Assembly (NCBI RefSeq): GCF_025770735.1
Contig: NZ_JAODPB010000005.1
Location: 62,001 to 126,000, forward strand
Origin: Shouchella tritolerans
Lineage (GTDB): Bacteria > Bacillota > Bacilli > Bacillales > Bacillaceae_D
Direction: 5' to 3'
Length of the DNA stretch: 64,000 nucleotides
The notes under the pieces: model-generated
Seen by the model: the letters and a program-made list of their open reading frames with translations, nothing else
Told to the model about the DNA's origin: nothing
Database searches by the model: none
Program-made: the position numbers and the translations under genes
Shown: in pieces, positions 34,747 through 43,654 of the stretch
Layout of the letters: each line of letters begins with the position of its first letter
How positions within the stretch are numbered: the stretch's first letter is position 1

Positions 34747-35586
34747 TCAATGATTTGTGTTTGGATGCTTAACTGCCATGCTCTTTGTTTCATCGTACAT
34801 CGCTGTAAGTTTTTTTTGTCTTTGCCATTTTTCGTTGGCGAGTTGGTATTTTTTAATGCCCTCTGCTAAAGAAGTCCGTGGAAAAAAGCCTAGTAGTTCA
34901 TGGGCTTTTTGATAATCAAGGCAATTGCTATCCCCTGTCTGGTCAAACGGATTGAATGTGCCGCTACCTAAATGAATCGTATGGTGTCCGCTGTCAATCG
35001 CCATCGCTGCAGCTAAAGCGTTTGTCACATCGTCAATATAGAGAAGATCATGCATGGATTCCGTTTTGCCTGTTCCATCCTCATAAGAAACGAACTGTCT
35101 ACCGAATTTTAAGTCGTAAGGTTGATGCAGTCCGTAAACAGTCGGCAAACGGATAATCACAGCGGCAAACCCTGTTTTTGTACAAGCCGCGCGAATTTTC
35201 TCTTCTTGCGCCAACATCACTTCCCCATATTCAGTCACTGGCTGTATCCGCCATTCACCGCTATTCTCGTAAACATCCGTCGTTGACAAAAACACAAATA
35301 AACAGTCAGACTGGCACTGGCGTAAAACCGCTTCTAAAGCATCCCGATTTTCATTATTGGCTGCATAAACCACCACATCCGCATCACCAAAATCAGCCTG
35401 TTCAATCTGTGTTTGCAAAAAGGTGAAGTGGGCATTGCGGCCAAGCTCCATTTCCAACGTAAGTTTCAACTCGCTACGCTTTTCTAATGAATCAACAGCC
35501 GTTACGAAACAGCCTTCATCAAGCAACTTCCGCGCCAAATGGAAGCCAATAAACCCAAGCCCTCCCGCAATTTTGACATGCTTCAC
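34747..35586 (-). CDS. yjaV: NAD(P)-dependent epimerase/dehydratase-like YjaV
   Basis: Encodes about 279 aa in an extended short-chain dehydrogenase fold. The nucleotide motif is GGLGFIGFHLA (residues 8-18), an Asp ends strand 2 (VTAVDSL) and the TTDVYENSGEW active-site loop is followed by VTEYGEVMLAQEEK. The YxxxK catalytic pair is not intact (Tyr-Gly-Glu-Val-Met), so activity may differ or be lost. GTG 35586 follows AGGGGAG; a longer frame to 35649 would overlap yjaU. Position after argF-yjaU matches B. subtilis yjaV. Confidence 0.75.
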   Translation of the reverse strand: MKHVKIAGGLGFIGFHLARKLLDEGCFVTAVDSLEKRSELKLTLEMELGRNAHFTFLQTQIEQADFGDADVVVYAANNENRDALEAVLRQCQSDCLFVFLSTTDVYENSGEWRIQPVTEYGEVMLAQEEKIRAACTKTGFAAVIIRLPTVYGLHQPYDLKFGRQFVSYEDGTGKTESMHDLLYIDDVTNALAAAMAIDSGHHTIHLGSGTFNPFDQTGDSNCLDYQKAHELLGFFPRTSLAEGIKKYQLANEKWQRQKKLTAMYDETKSMAVKHPNTNH

Positions 35587-35632
35587 CGTCCTTGTCTCCC
35601 CTTTCCTAATCGATCTCGTCATCTTCAAACTT

Positions 35633-36325
35633 TCAATGGAAAGAAGCAAAAAAGGAAGCCATTTGCTTGCTTAACTCAACTGGGTTTTGTAAAGAAGCTA
35701 AAAAGTAATGGTCTGCATATTGGGCGCTTGATAGGTTGGTCGGTTGCGCAGTTGCTTCAGAAAATAATTGATAAATACGCGTTGCTGCAAGTGGGCGGTT
35801 GCTATCTATTAAGCGCTGCTGCTGGTCAATAGCCCGCAAGTATGCGACATCGATTTGTCCGTTTATCTTGTATGCTGCTTTGACTTCCTTTAAAAAGCGT
35901 TTGCCAGCTAATTCGTCTTTTTTGATCGCTTGAAAGGCCGCTTCTAATGACAACACTGGCTTGATAAAAGCAGCAGCCCTCACTTCAAGTGTTGCATCCG
36001 CTAATAGTTGTTTGGCAATTAGTGCACTCGCCCCTTCAGCACAAATAAAAATCCGTTTATTCACTGTTTCTTGTTTTAAAAAAAGGGAAATGACCTGTCT
36101 AGCATGAGCAACCGCTTTTGGCGAACCCCAATGTGCTTTTAGGCGAAAGGCTGTTAATACTGTGTAACCTTTCTCTATCAGGCTGTTTGCAAGCACACGT
36201 GCCTTTTCTTTATAAGGAGAGTCGTCGTCCGCCATCACAAACACCGCATACCCATTTGGACGCTCTGGCAAGCTATAACTGTACGTATATCCACTAAGGT
36301 CAATATAGCGAACATAGACGGGCAT
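35633..36325 (-). CDS. yjaU: YjaU-like alpha/beta-hydrolase-type protein
   Basis: Encodes 230 aa. It shows an alpha/beta pattern (YAVFVMADDDSPYKEKAR, then NKRIFICAEGASALIAKQLL, where a nucleophile-elbow-like G-A-S-A appears). No clear catalytic His is visible, so hydrolase activity is uncertain. The synteny (argF, yjaU, yjaV) supports the gene name. ATG 36325 has AGGAGAG upstream. It may be read through from argF, since no terminator is seen between them. Confidence 0.65.
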   Translation of the reverse strand: MPVYVRYIDLSGYTYSYSLPERPNGYAVFVMADDDSPYKEKARVLANSLIEKGYTVLTAFRLKAHWGSPKAVAHARQVISLFLKQETVNKRIFICAEGASALIAKQLLADATLEVRAAAFIKPVLSLEAAFQAIKKDELAGKRFLKEVKAAYKINGQIDVAYLRAIDQQQRLIDSNRPLAATRIYQLFSEATAQPTNLSSAQYADHYFLASLQNPVELSKQMASFFASFH

Positions 36326-36436
36326 TCTGTATCTCTCCTGCTTTTATTCGTCGTTATTCTATTCTATGTGCAAGATGGAAAAAAAGAGCAGGCTGAAAAC
36401 AAGAAAACACCTTTTCTTATTCCAAAGCATGTGCGA

Positions 36437-37381
36437 TTAACGGATAAGGGCGGTCAAAATCGCTTTCTGCACATGAAGGCGGTTTTCTGCTTGGTCATAA
36501 ATAGCTGAATGTGGGCCATCAATAACGTCAGCGGTTACTTCTTCGCCTCGATGGGCAGGCAAGCAATGCAAGAAAAGATAATTGTCTTTCGCTCCCTTTG
36601 CCAACTTATGATTGACTTGGTAAGGAGCTAGCGCTTCTGCTCTGCTCGTTTGCTCTTGCTCGTAGCCCATGCTTGCCCATACGTCCGTATAAAGAACGTC
36701 AGCGTCTGCCACGGCTGCTTCGGGGTCATTTGTGCTCACCAGCTTGGCACCTGTTTGCAAAGCCGCTTCTTTCGCTTTAGCAAAAATCGCTTGATCAACT
36801 TCATAACCTTTCGGGGTAGCTACTGTGACATCCAAGCCCGTTTTGGCGCCTACAGCAAGAAGGGAATGAGCAACATTGTTGCCGTCGCCAATATAGACAA
36901 GTTTTTTTCCAGCTAGTGTACCTTTATGTTCAATGATGGTCAATGCGTCTGCCAGCGCCTGACAAGGATGGAAAGCATCTGTTAAGGCGTTAATAACCGG
37001 TACAGAAGAATGCTTTGCAAATTCAGCCACTTTCTTATGGGAGTTCGTGCGGATCATGATCGCATCTACATAACGAGAAAGTACATTGGCCGTGTCTTTC
37101 ACAGGTTCTCCTCTGCCTATTTGCAAATCGCGACTGCTAAGAAAGAGGGCATGGCCGCCTAATTGCGTCATTCCAACTTCAAAGGAAACGCGTGTACGCG
37201 TCGATGCATTTTCAAAAATCATCCCAAGTGATTTGCCAGCAAGAAGAGCGTGAGCCTCCCCCTTTTTCAAGGCTGCTTTTAACGCTTTAGCCTCTTCTAA
37301 CAGCTGGGCTACTTCCGTTGGCGTAAAGTCAAGTAGCGTAAGCAAGTGTTTCCCCGTCAACTTTGTTTTTACTGTCTCCAT
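36437..37381 (-). CDS. argF: Ornithine carbamoyltransferase
   Basis: Encodes 314 aa. Carbamoyl-phosphate loop ENASTRTRVSFEVG, ornithine/phosphate segment FHPCQALADALT, and the C-terminal HCLPAHRGEEV loop are intact. It joins ornithine and carbamoyl phosphate to citrulline. ATG 37381 lies one base before the carB stop region, with AGGGGAG inside carB. An in-frame extension to 37474 would overlap carB and is rejected. Last gene of the operon. Confidence 0.96.
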   Translation of the reverse strand: METVKTKLTGKHLLTLLDFTPTEVAQLLEEAKALKAALKKGEAHALLAGKSLGMIFENASTRTRVSFEVGMTQLGGHALFLSSRDLQIGRGEPVKDTANVLSRYVDAIMIRTNSHKKVAEFAKHSSVPVINALTDAFHPCQALADALTIIEHKGTLAGKKLVYIGDGNNVAHSLLAVGAKTGLDVTVATPKGYEVDQAIFAKAKEAALQTGAKLVSTNDPEAAVADADVLYTDVWASMGYEQEQTSRAEALAPYQVNHKLAKGAKDNYLFLHCLPAHRGEEVTADVIDGPHSAIYDQAENRLHVQKAILTALIR

Positions 37382-37382
37382 G

Positions 37383-40300
37383 TTAATTCGTCTCCCCTGC
37401 CATTTCCGTTTTTCGCAAGCGATGCCATTCTTGGATTGGCTTGCAGCTTTTTTTCGATTGCTCAAAATAAGCAAGCATTGCTGTGGCTGTCTCTTTTGCT
37501 GAGATCACGGTCAATTGTTTGGCCAGTGCTGCCATTCGCATATTTGCTCCGTCACGCTTGCCAAGAGGCGGCACGCTGATTAGCGCACACGCATGGGGGC
37601 TTTCTACCCACTTGGTAAAATCGTCTTCTACTAACTTACACCCTACTTCTTCTAGTTTCTGCAAAATCTCAGAAAAATCGTGCTTATGCTCATCGGCAAG
37701 GGCCACAAAAACCGATTTTTCTGTCCTTGGTTTATACAAAGAGATTGGTTCTTCAAAGGGAGCAAACACTTTGGCAAACGCTTCTTCTACACTTTCACCT
37801 ATCATGAGCAGCTCTCCAGTCGACTTCATTTCCGCACCAAGAAGTGGATCGAGCCCTGCTAATTTGCTGTATGAAAACACCGGTGCTTTTACGGCAACAA
37901 AATCGCCTTGTTTTTTCGGGGGAGCTAGCTCATTGATGGAACAGCCTAGCATGAGCTTCACTGCTTGTTCGACAAATGGCTCTCCGTAAATTTTGGCAAG
38001 CAGCGGTACTGTCCGTGATGCCCGAGGATTGACTTCAATCACATAATAGCGGTCGCCGGCAACAACAAACTGAATATTAAAGAGGCCACGAAAGTGAACG
38101 CCAGTCGCTATTTTTTTCGCCGCTTCTTCCAATTGTGTCAACATATCTGCCGATAAAGTATGGGGCGGTGTAACGGCCGTACTGTCGCCTGAATGGACAC
38201 CCGCTTTTTCGACATGTTCAAACATGCCAGCTATCCGGATTGATTTGCCGTCTGTTAATACATCGACATCGACTTCGATTCCTTCAATGAAATGGTCAAT
38301 CAATAATGGAAACAAACCGCTGTACTCATGGTTTTGTAAATAAGAAGTCAGCTCCCTTTCACTAGAAACAAGCGCCATCCCTTGCCCGCCAATAACATAA
38401 GAAGGGCGGAGAAGTACTGGATAGCCCGTTGCCTTAGCACGGCAGCAGGCGTCTTCCAAATCATTGGCTGTTTCGCCAGGAATATGGGGGACGCCAATGT
38501 TGTTCATAAATGCATAAAAACGTTCTCTGTCTTCAAGCATGTCAATCGTATCAGCAGATACGCCAAGAACAGGGAGGCCAGCTTCCTCGAGCTCCTGCAC
38601 TAATTTAATTCCTGTTTGCCCGCCTAATGTAACAATGACGCCTTCTGGCTGTTCCAACGCGCAAACGGCGTATACGTCTTCAAAAGAGAGTGGCTCAAAG
38701 TATAGTCTATCTGCGGTGGCATAATCGGTGCTTACTGTTTCAGGATTGTTGTTCATAATGATTGCTTCATAGCCTTGTTTGCGAACCGCTTTAGCGCCAT
38801 GGACTGAACAATAATCAAACTCAATCCCTTGGCCGATGCGGATTGGTCCTGAGCCAATAATGAGCACTTTTTTCTGCCCACTCGGCATGGCTTCGTTTTC
38901 TCCGCAATAACTCGAATAAAAGTAAGGAGTTGCCGCTTCAAATTCAGCAGCGCATGTGTCAACCATTTTATAGGCTGGCTTTATTCCCCAATCGATCCGT
39001 TTGGCTGTCACTTTTTCCTTTGGCGCCCCTAAGTAACAGGCGATTGTTTCATCCGAGAAACCAGCCATTTTTAACCGGTGCAGCGTTTCTTTTGAAAGGG
39101 ATTCGAGCGATAGCTGCTTTGTTTCTTTTTCTAAGTGCACCAGCTTTTCGAACTTCTTCAAGAAAAACATATCGATGTTTGTTTTCTCATGGAGGTTGGC
39201 ACATGTTTCACCACGGCGCAAAAGCTCAAATAGCGCAAACAACCTAGCGTCGTCCGCTTGGAGGACGTGCTGCCAGAGCTCCTTTTCCCCGCTGCCGGTG
39301 AGCACCGGCATTTCCAAGCCGGCTACATCAATTTCCAAGGAGCGAATCGCTTTTTGGACAGCTGCTTCAAACGAACGTTCAATCGCCATCACTTCACCAG
39401 TTGCTTTCATTTGCGTACCAAGCTTGCGGTTAGCTGTAAAAAATTTATCAAATGGCCAGCGCGGGAATTTGACAATGCAATAATCTAAGCTAGGCTCGAA
39501 ACTGGCATATGTATAGCCAGTCACGGGATTTTTTAATTCATGCAAATAGTAGCCAATCGATAGTTTTGCCGCCATTCGGGCAATCGGATAGCCTGTTGCT
39601 TTTGAAGCAAGGGCCGACGACCTGCTGACACGAGGGTTGACTTCAATTAAATAGTAACGGTCGCTGTTCGGGTCAAGGGCAAATTGAATGTTGCAGCCGC
39701 CAATGATCCCTAAAGCGCGGATAATTTTTAAAGACGCGGCACGCAGCATTTGGTAGTCTTTGTCGGTAAGGGTTTGCGATGGCGCTACGACAATGGAATC
39801 GCCTGTATGAATGCCGACAGGATCAATGTTTTCCATGTTACAAACTGTAATGCACGTGTCGTTTTCATCACGCATGACTTCATATTCAATTTCTTTAAAG
39901 CCAGCGATGCTTTTTTCAATCAAACATTGGCTTATCGGGCTTTGGGCAAGCCCATTTTCTACGATTGCTTTTAACTCTTTTTCACAATCGGCGATCCCGC
40001 CCCCTGCACCACCAAGCGTATAAGCTGGACGGACAATGATCGGATAGCCAGCTTGTTCAGCAAAGCGAAGCGCTTCAGACGCACTATGGACAATTTCACT
40101 ATCAGGCACCGGCTCGTTTAATTGATGCATTAAAGCACGAAATTGCTCACGGTCTTCCCCTTTTTGGATCGATTCAATCGGCGTGCCAAGCAGTTCGACG
40201 CCATAGGCGGCGAGCAAACCTTGCTCATGAAGCTTCAAGGCGAGATTTAAACCTGTTTGCCCGCCTAGCGTCGCCAACAGCCCATCAGGTTTCTCCCTTT

Positions 40301-40532
40301 CAAAAATGTTGACAACCGTCTCCACCGACAACGGCTCAAAATAAACCGTATCCGCACATGAATCATCGGTCATAACCGTTGCTGGGTTGGGATTTAACAG
40401 CACAACACGGATGCCTTCTTCTTTTAACGCTAAGCAACCTTGCGTGCCGGAATAATCAAATTCTGCTGCCTGGCCGATGACAATTGGCCCTGAACCAATG
40501 ACAAGGACCGTCTTGATGTGTGGTTTACGCAT
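37383..40532 (-). CDS. carB: Carbamoyl-phosphate synthase large subunit (arginine-specific)
   Basis: Encodes 1049 aa. Two homologous halves each carry an ATP-grasp domain: the first opens KTVLVIGSGPIVIGQAAEFD, the second VLIIGSGPIRIGQGIEFD (about residue 558). EVNPRVSRSSALASKATGYP and EVNPRASRTVPLLAKIYG are the metal/ATP segments. A shorter C-terminal MGS-like domain follows from about residue 930. It makes carbamoyl phosphate with CarA. The ATG 40532 overlaps the carA stop (ATGCGTAA). Location in the arg operon points to the arginine-dedicated enzyme rather than the pyr one. Confidence 0.96.
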   Translation of the reverse strand: MRKPHIKTVLVIGSGPIVIGQAAEFDYSGTQGCLALKEEGIRVVLLNPNPATVMTDDSCADTVYFEPLSVETVVNIFEREKPDGLLATLGGQTGLNLALKLHEQGLLAAYGVELLGTPIESIQKGEDREQFRALMHQLNEPVPDSEIVHSASEALRFAEQAGYPIIVRPAYTLGGAGGGIADCEKELKAIVENGLAQSPISQCLIEKSIAGFKEIEYEVMRDENDTCITVCNMENIDPVGIHTGDSIVVAPSQTLTDKDYQMLRAASLKIIRALGIIGGCNIQFALDPNSDRYYLIEVNPRVSRSSALASKATGYPIARMAAKLSIGYYLHELKNPVTGYTYASFEPSLDYCIVKFPRWPFDKFFTANRKLGTQMKATGEVMAIERSFEAAVQKAIRSLEIDVAGLEMPVLTGSGEKELWQHVLQADDARLFALFELLRRGETCANLHEKTNIDMFFLKKFEKLVHLEKETKQLSLESLSKETLHRLKMAGFSDETIACYLGAPKEKVTAKRIDWGIKPAYKMVDTCAAEFEAATPYFYSSYCGENEAMPSGQKKVLIIGSGPIRIGQGIEFDYCSVHGAKAVRKQGYEAIIMNNNPETVSTDYATADRLYFEPLSFEDVYAVCALEQPEGVIVTLGGQTGIKLVQELEEAGLPVLGVSADTIDMLEDRERFYAFMNNIGVPHIPGETANDLEDACCRAKATGYPVLLRPSYVIGGQGMALVSSERELTSYLQNHEYSGLFPLLIDHFIEGIEVDVDVLTDGKSIRIAGMFEHVEKAGVHSGDSTAVTPPHTLSADMLTQLEEAAKKIATGVHFRGLFNIQFVVAGDRYYVIEVNPRASRTVPLLAKIYGEPFVEQAVKLMLGCSINELAPPKKQGDFVAVKAPVFSYSKLAGLDPLLGAEMKSTGELLMIGESVEEAFAKVFAPFEEPISLYKPRTEKSVFVALADEHKHDFSEILQKLEEVGCKLVEDDFTKWVESPHACALISVPPLGKRDGANMRMAALAKQLTVISAKETATAMLAYFEQSKKSCKPIQEWHRLRKTEMAGETN

Positions 40533-41607
40533 ATTGGTGATCTCTCCCTTTGCTTAAAAGCGGCGCCAAAAACGCATCAAAGATTTCAGTCGAATCGACT
40601 GGACCTGGGCTTGCTTCCGGATGAAACTGGATGCTCATTACTGGCCGTTTCGGATGAACAAGGCCTTCTATCGATCGATCATTAATGTTGTAAAAACGAG
40701 GCTCAAGGATCGATGAAGCGAGCGATTCTTCCGTCACTACATAACTATGGTTTTGCGAAGTCATACACACACGTCCTGTGCAGCTGTCAAGCACTGGCTG
40801 GTTTGCACCGCGATGGCCGAATCGGAGCTTTTGTGTATCGCCTCCATAGGCCAATGCCAGCAACTGGTGGCCTAAGCAAATGCCTAACGTTGGAAACGTT
40901 TCCGCCACCTTTTTAATGCCTGGCAACAAAGCCTGCAACTGCTTCGGATTTCCAGGTCCATTTGAGAGGAGCACGCCGTCCGGTTTAAGTGCTTCGAGCA
41001 CAGCAAAATCTGTGTTGTATGGAAGCTGGGTCACTTTCACGCCTTTCTTAACAAGTGAACGGATGATTGATTGTTTACAGCCATAGTCTAGTACGGCAAT
41101 ATGGGTTGTGCCTGTGGCGTTGTAAACGACAGGATCTGTAACGCTCACCTCGGCAACAACAAACTTATCAGACAAAAGCCTCGTCTCCTGGACATTGGCA
41201 TTTCGGGAATCAGTCGTTAATACTGCACGCATATCTCCATGTTGGCGAATTCGTTTCACAATTGCCCGTGTATCTACCCCTGACATATAAGGAATGCGGT
41301 GTTCACTTAAATAGTCAACAACGCTTTTTTTCATTTTCCAATGTGATGGGTCACTGGCAGCTTCGCAAACAATGACGCCTTCGACTTGCGGCTTGCTGCT
41401 TTCAAAATCACTTTCATTAACGCCATAATTTCCGATCAACGGGTACGTAAACACGACAATTTGTCCTTTAAATGACGGATCGGTTATCACTTCTTGATAA
41501 CCTGTCATGCCAGTAAAAAAGACAATTTCGCCTTCGACTTGCTTAGGTTCACCATGCCAGTTACCTACAAATGTTTCTCCCGTTTCCAATACGATCGAGC
41601 CTTTCAT
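40525..41607 (-). CDS. carA: Carbamoyl-phosphate synthase small subunit
   Basis: Encodes 360 aa. N-terminal CPSase small domain (GEIVFFTGMTGYQEVITDPS), C-terminal class I glutamine amidotransferase with Cys in TLGICLGHQLLALAYGG, and His-Glu in IQFHPEASPGP. It supplies ammonia to CarB. ATG 41607 follows GGTGGTGAG. It is preceded by its own promoter and arginine-box-like sequences at 41620-41675, besides read-through from argD. Confidence 0.96.
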   Translation of the reverse strand: MKGSIVLETGETFVGNWHGEPKQVEGEIVFFTGMTGYQEVITDPSFKGQIVVFTYPLIGNYGVNESDFESSKPQVEGVIVCEAASDPSHWKMKKSVVDYLSEHRIPYMSGVDTRAIVKRIRQHGDMRAVLTTDSRNANVQETRLLSDKFVVAEVSVTDPVVYNATGTTHIAVLDYGCKQSIIRSLVKKGVKVTQLPYNTDFAVLEALKPDGVLLSNGPGNPKQLQALLPGIKKVAETFPTLGICLGHQLLALAYGGDTQKLRFGHRGANQPVLDSCTGRVCMTSQNHSYVVTEESLASSILEPRFYNINDRSIEGLVHPKRPVMSIQFHPEASPGPVDSTEIFDAFLAPLLSKGRDHQYA

Positions 41608-41619
41608 CCGCTCACCACC

Positions 41620-41675
41620 CCAAAATTCATATTTATTCTATATAAGTTATAAAAATTCATTTATGTGCGCAGCAA
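41620..41675 (-). promoter_or_regulatory. carA promoter with arginine-box-like repeats
   Basis: On the minus strand TTGCTG, 17 nt, TTATAA lies just after the argD stop. AATGAATTTTTAT and AGAATAAATATGAATTT, covering the spacer and leader, resemble AhrC/ArgR boxes (TGAAT...ATTCA). This suggests arginine-repressed transcription of carAB-argF apart from argCJBD. Confidence 0.6.
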
Positions 41676-41686
41676 TCCCTCTTTTT

Positions 41687-42856
41687 TTAAGAGGAAAAGC
41701 TGTTCTCTCGTTCATAGATCGTTGCTGCTTGTTTGATGATCGCCACAGCTTGACGCCATTCGCTTTCAGATACGGTAAGCGGCGGCAACAGCCGTGTCAC
41801 ATGGCTGCCTGCCGGAAGCAGCAGCAAACCTTGTTGCTCACACGCTGCTATTAAATCAAGTGCCGGTATCGCTGTTTCAATGCCAATCAAAAACCCTTTG
41901 TGGCGTATGTCTTTAACGATTGCAATGCCACTTAGCTCCCCTTTTAAGTAAGCGACAAAACGCTCCGCCTTCTCTTCCACTTCTGGCAAGAAGCCGTCTG
42001 CGCTTAATTCGGCTAAGACCGCTATTGCCGTTGCAGCTGCTAAAGGGTTGCCGCCAAACGTAGAACCGTGGCTGCCTATGCCAAACGCTTCTTTTAAAGA
42101 CGCTTTTCCAAGCATCGCACCAATTGGAAAGCCGTTGCCTAGCCCTTTCGCAACAGTCACGATATCTGGCTCAAGGGCGTAATGTTCATAGGCAAACAGT
42201 TTGCCGGTACGTCCCATGCCCGTTTGAATCTCATCGACAATGAGCAGCAATTTCTGTTCCTTGCAAAGGGCCACAATTGCTTCGGCAAAAGACGCTGTCA
42301 TGACATGGACGCCTCCTTCGCCTTGAACGATTTCGATCATAATCGCTGCTGTGTCTTCGGTTACCGCTTCATGCAAGGAAGCCATATCGTTAAACTGAGC
42401 ATACGAAAAGGACGGCAGCATTGGCCCAAAACCGCTTTTAATCCCGTCTTGCCCTGTCGCGGCCATGCTTCCAAGTGTCCGGCCATGGAAAGACTGTTTC
42501 ATCGATACAATATGATTTTTTCCAGTCGCTTTGCGAGCTAGCTTAATCGCCGCTTCGTTCGCTTCTGTGCCGCTGTTTGTGAAAAACACATAATCACATA
42601 CACTTGCCTGTACCAACTGTTTGGCCGCTTCTTCCTGCACCTCATAGTGGAAAAGATTCGATGCGTGCCAAAGGCGGTCAACTTGCTGATGGAGCGCCGC
42701 TACGACTGTAGGGTGGCGGTGCCCCAAATTGCAAACGGCAATGCCGGCCATAAAATCAAGATAGTCTTTTCCGTCCTCTGTTTGCAGCCATGCCCCTCGT
42801 CCTTCTTTAATACGGAGGCTTTTTTTAGAATAGGTTGGGAATAAATAGCTCACCAT
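41687..42856 (-). CDS. argD: Acetylornithine aminotransferase
   Basis: Encodes 389 aa, class III PLP aminotransferase. FTNSGTEANEAAIKLARKAT (phosphate loop), LIVDEIQTGMGRTGKLFAYE (Asp stacking on PLP) and VTVAKGLGNGFPIGAML (Schiff-base Lys) are intact. It makes N-acetylornithine from the semialdehyde. ATG 42856 follows AAAGGAAG. It is 14 nt after argB. Confidence 0.96.
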   Translation of the reverse strand: MVSYLFPTYSKKSLRIKEGRGAWLQTEDGKDYLDFMAGIAVCNLGHRHPTVVAALHQQVDRLWHASNLFHYEVQEEAAKQLVQASVCDYVFFTNSGTEANEAAIKLARKATGKNHIVSMKQSFHGRTLGSMAATGQDGIKSGFGPMLPSFSYAQFNDMASLHEAVTEDTAAIMIEIVQGEGGVHVMTASFAEAIVALCKEQKLLLIVDEIQTGMGRTGKLFAYEHYALEPDIVTVAKGLGNGFPIGAMLGKASLKEAFGIGSHGSTFGGNPLAAATAIAVLAELSADGFLPEVEEKAERFVAYLKGELSGIAIVKDIRHKGFLIGIETAIPALDLIAACEQQGLLLLPAGSHVTRLLPPLTVSESEWRQAVAIIKQAATIYERENSFSS

Positions 42857-42870
42857 TGCTCTTCCTTTCT

Positions 42871-43644
42871 TTAAGCGCCCGATGTAAGGACGTTACTTGG
42901 TTTGACAATTGCCGTCCCTGCGGAAGGGTGATACGCCTTTTTGCCGCTGACAATCCGTGCTTTCGTCAATGCCCCGCTTAAACTATCTAAACATGCGTTC
43001 ACTTTTGGCACCATTCCTCCATAGATAACGCCCTCTTCTATATAACGCTTGGCCAAAACCTCATCCATTTCCTCAATGACTTTCCCGTCTTTTTGGACAC
43101 CGTTGACATCAGTGACGAATACGAGCTCCTCCGCTTTGCTCGCTTTAGCGACCGCAGCAGCGGCCGTGTCTGCATTAATGTTGTATGATTGATAGTTTGC
43201 ATCCATACCAATCGGCGCAATAACCGGTATGTAGCCAGCTTTAGCAACATTGAAAAGCAAGTCAACGTTCACGGACTCGACCGCTCCGACAAACCCTAGT
43301 TTGTCTGTGTCAATTGGAATAGTTTTTAACAGATGTCCGTCACTGCCAGATAAGCCAACGGCTTTCCCTCCTACCCGATAAAGAGAGCGGACGAGCTGTT
43401 TGTTGATTTGCCCGGATAAGGCTGCTTCTGCTGCTGTTAACACCCCCGCCGTTGTTTTGCGCAAGCCATTTACAAACTGTGATTCTACCGCCATTGCTTG
43501 TAAGAGATTGTTAATCGCTGGCCCGCCCCCGTGAACAATCATGATCTTGTCGCCTTGGCTAGCCCGTTTGACAACACCCTCATAAAATTCTTCCTCTAAC
43601 GCTTCAAGGGTGCTTCCCCCTATTTTGATCACCACTGTTGCCAT
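42871..43644 (-). CDS. argB: N-acetylglutamate kinase
   Basis: Encodes 257 aa. Amino acid kinase fold with VIKIGGSTL (Lys), MIVHGGGPAINN, NGLRKTTAGVLTAAE and the C-terminal KVNACLDSLSGALTKARIV. It phosphorylates N-acetylglutamate. ATG 43644 follows AAGGAGG at 7 nt; the earlier in-frame ATG at 43674 lies within argJ. There is no N-terminal extension of the arginine-feedback type, as expected where ArgJ recycles acetyl groups. Confidence 0.95.
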   Translation of the reverse strand: MATVVIKIGGSTLEALEEEFYEGVVKRASQGDKIMIVHGGGPAINNLLQAMAVESQFVNGLRKTTAGVLTAAEAALSGQINKQLVRSLYRVGGKAVGLSGSDGHLLKTIPIDTDKLGFVGAVESVNVDLLFNVAKAGYIPVIAPIGMDANYQSYNINADTAAAAVAKASKAEELVFVTDVNGVQKDGKVIEEMDEVLAKRYIEEGVIYGGMVPKVNACLDSLSGALTKARIVSGKKAYHPSAGTAIVKPSNVLTSGA

Positions 43645-43654
43645 AGGCGCCTCC

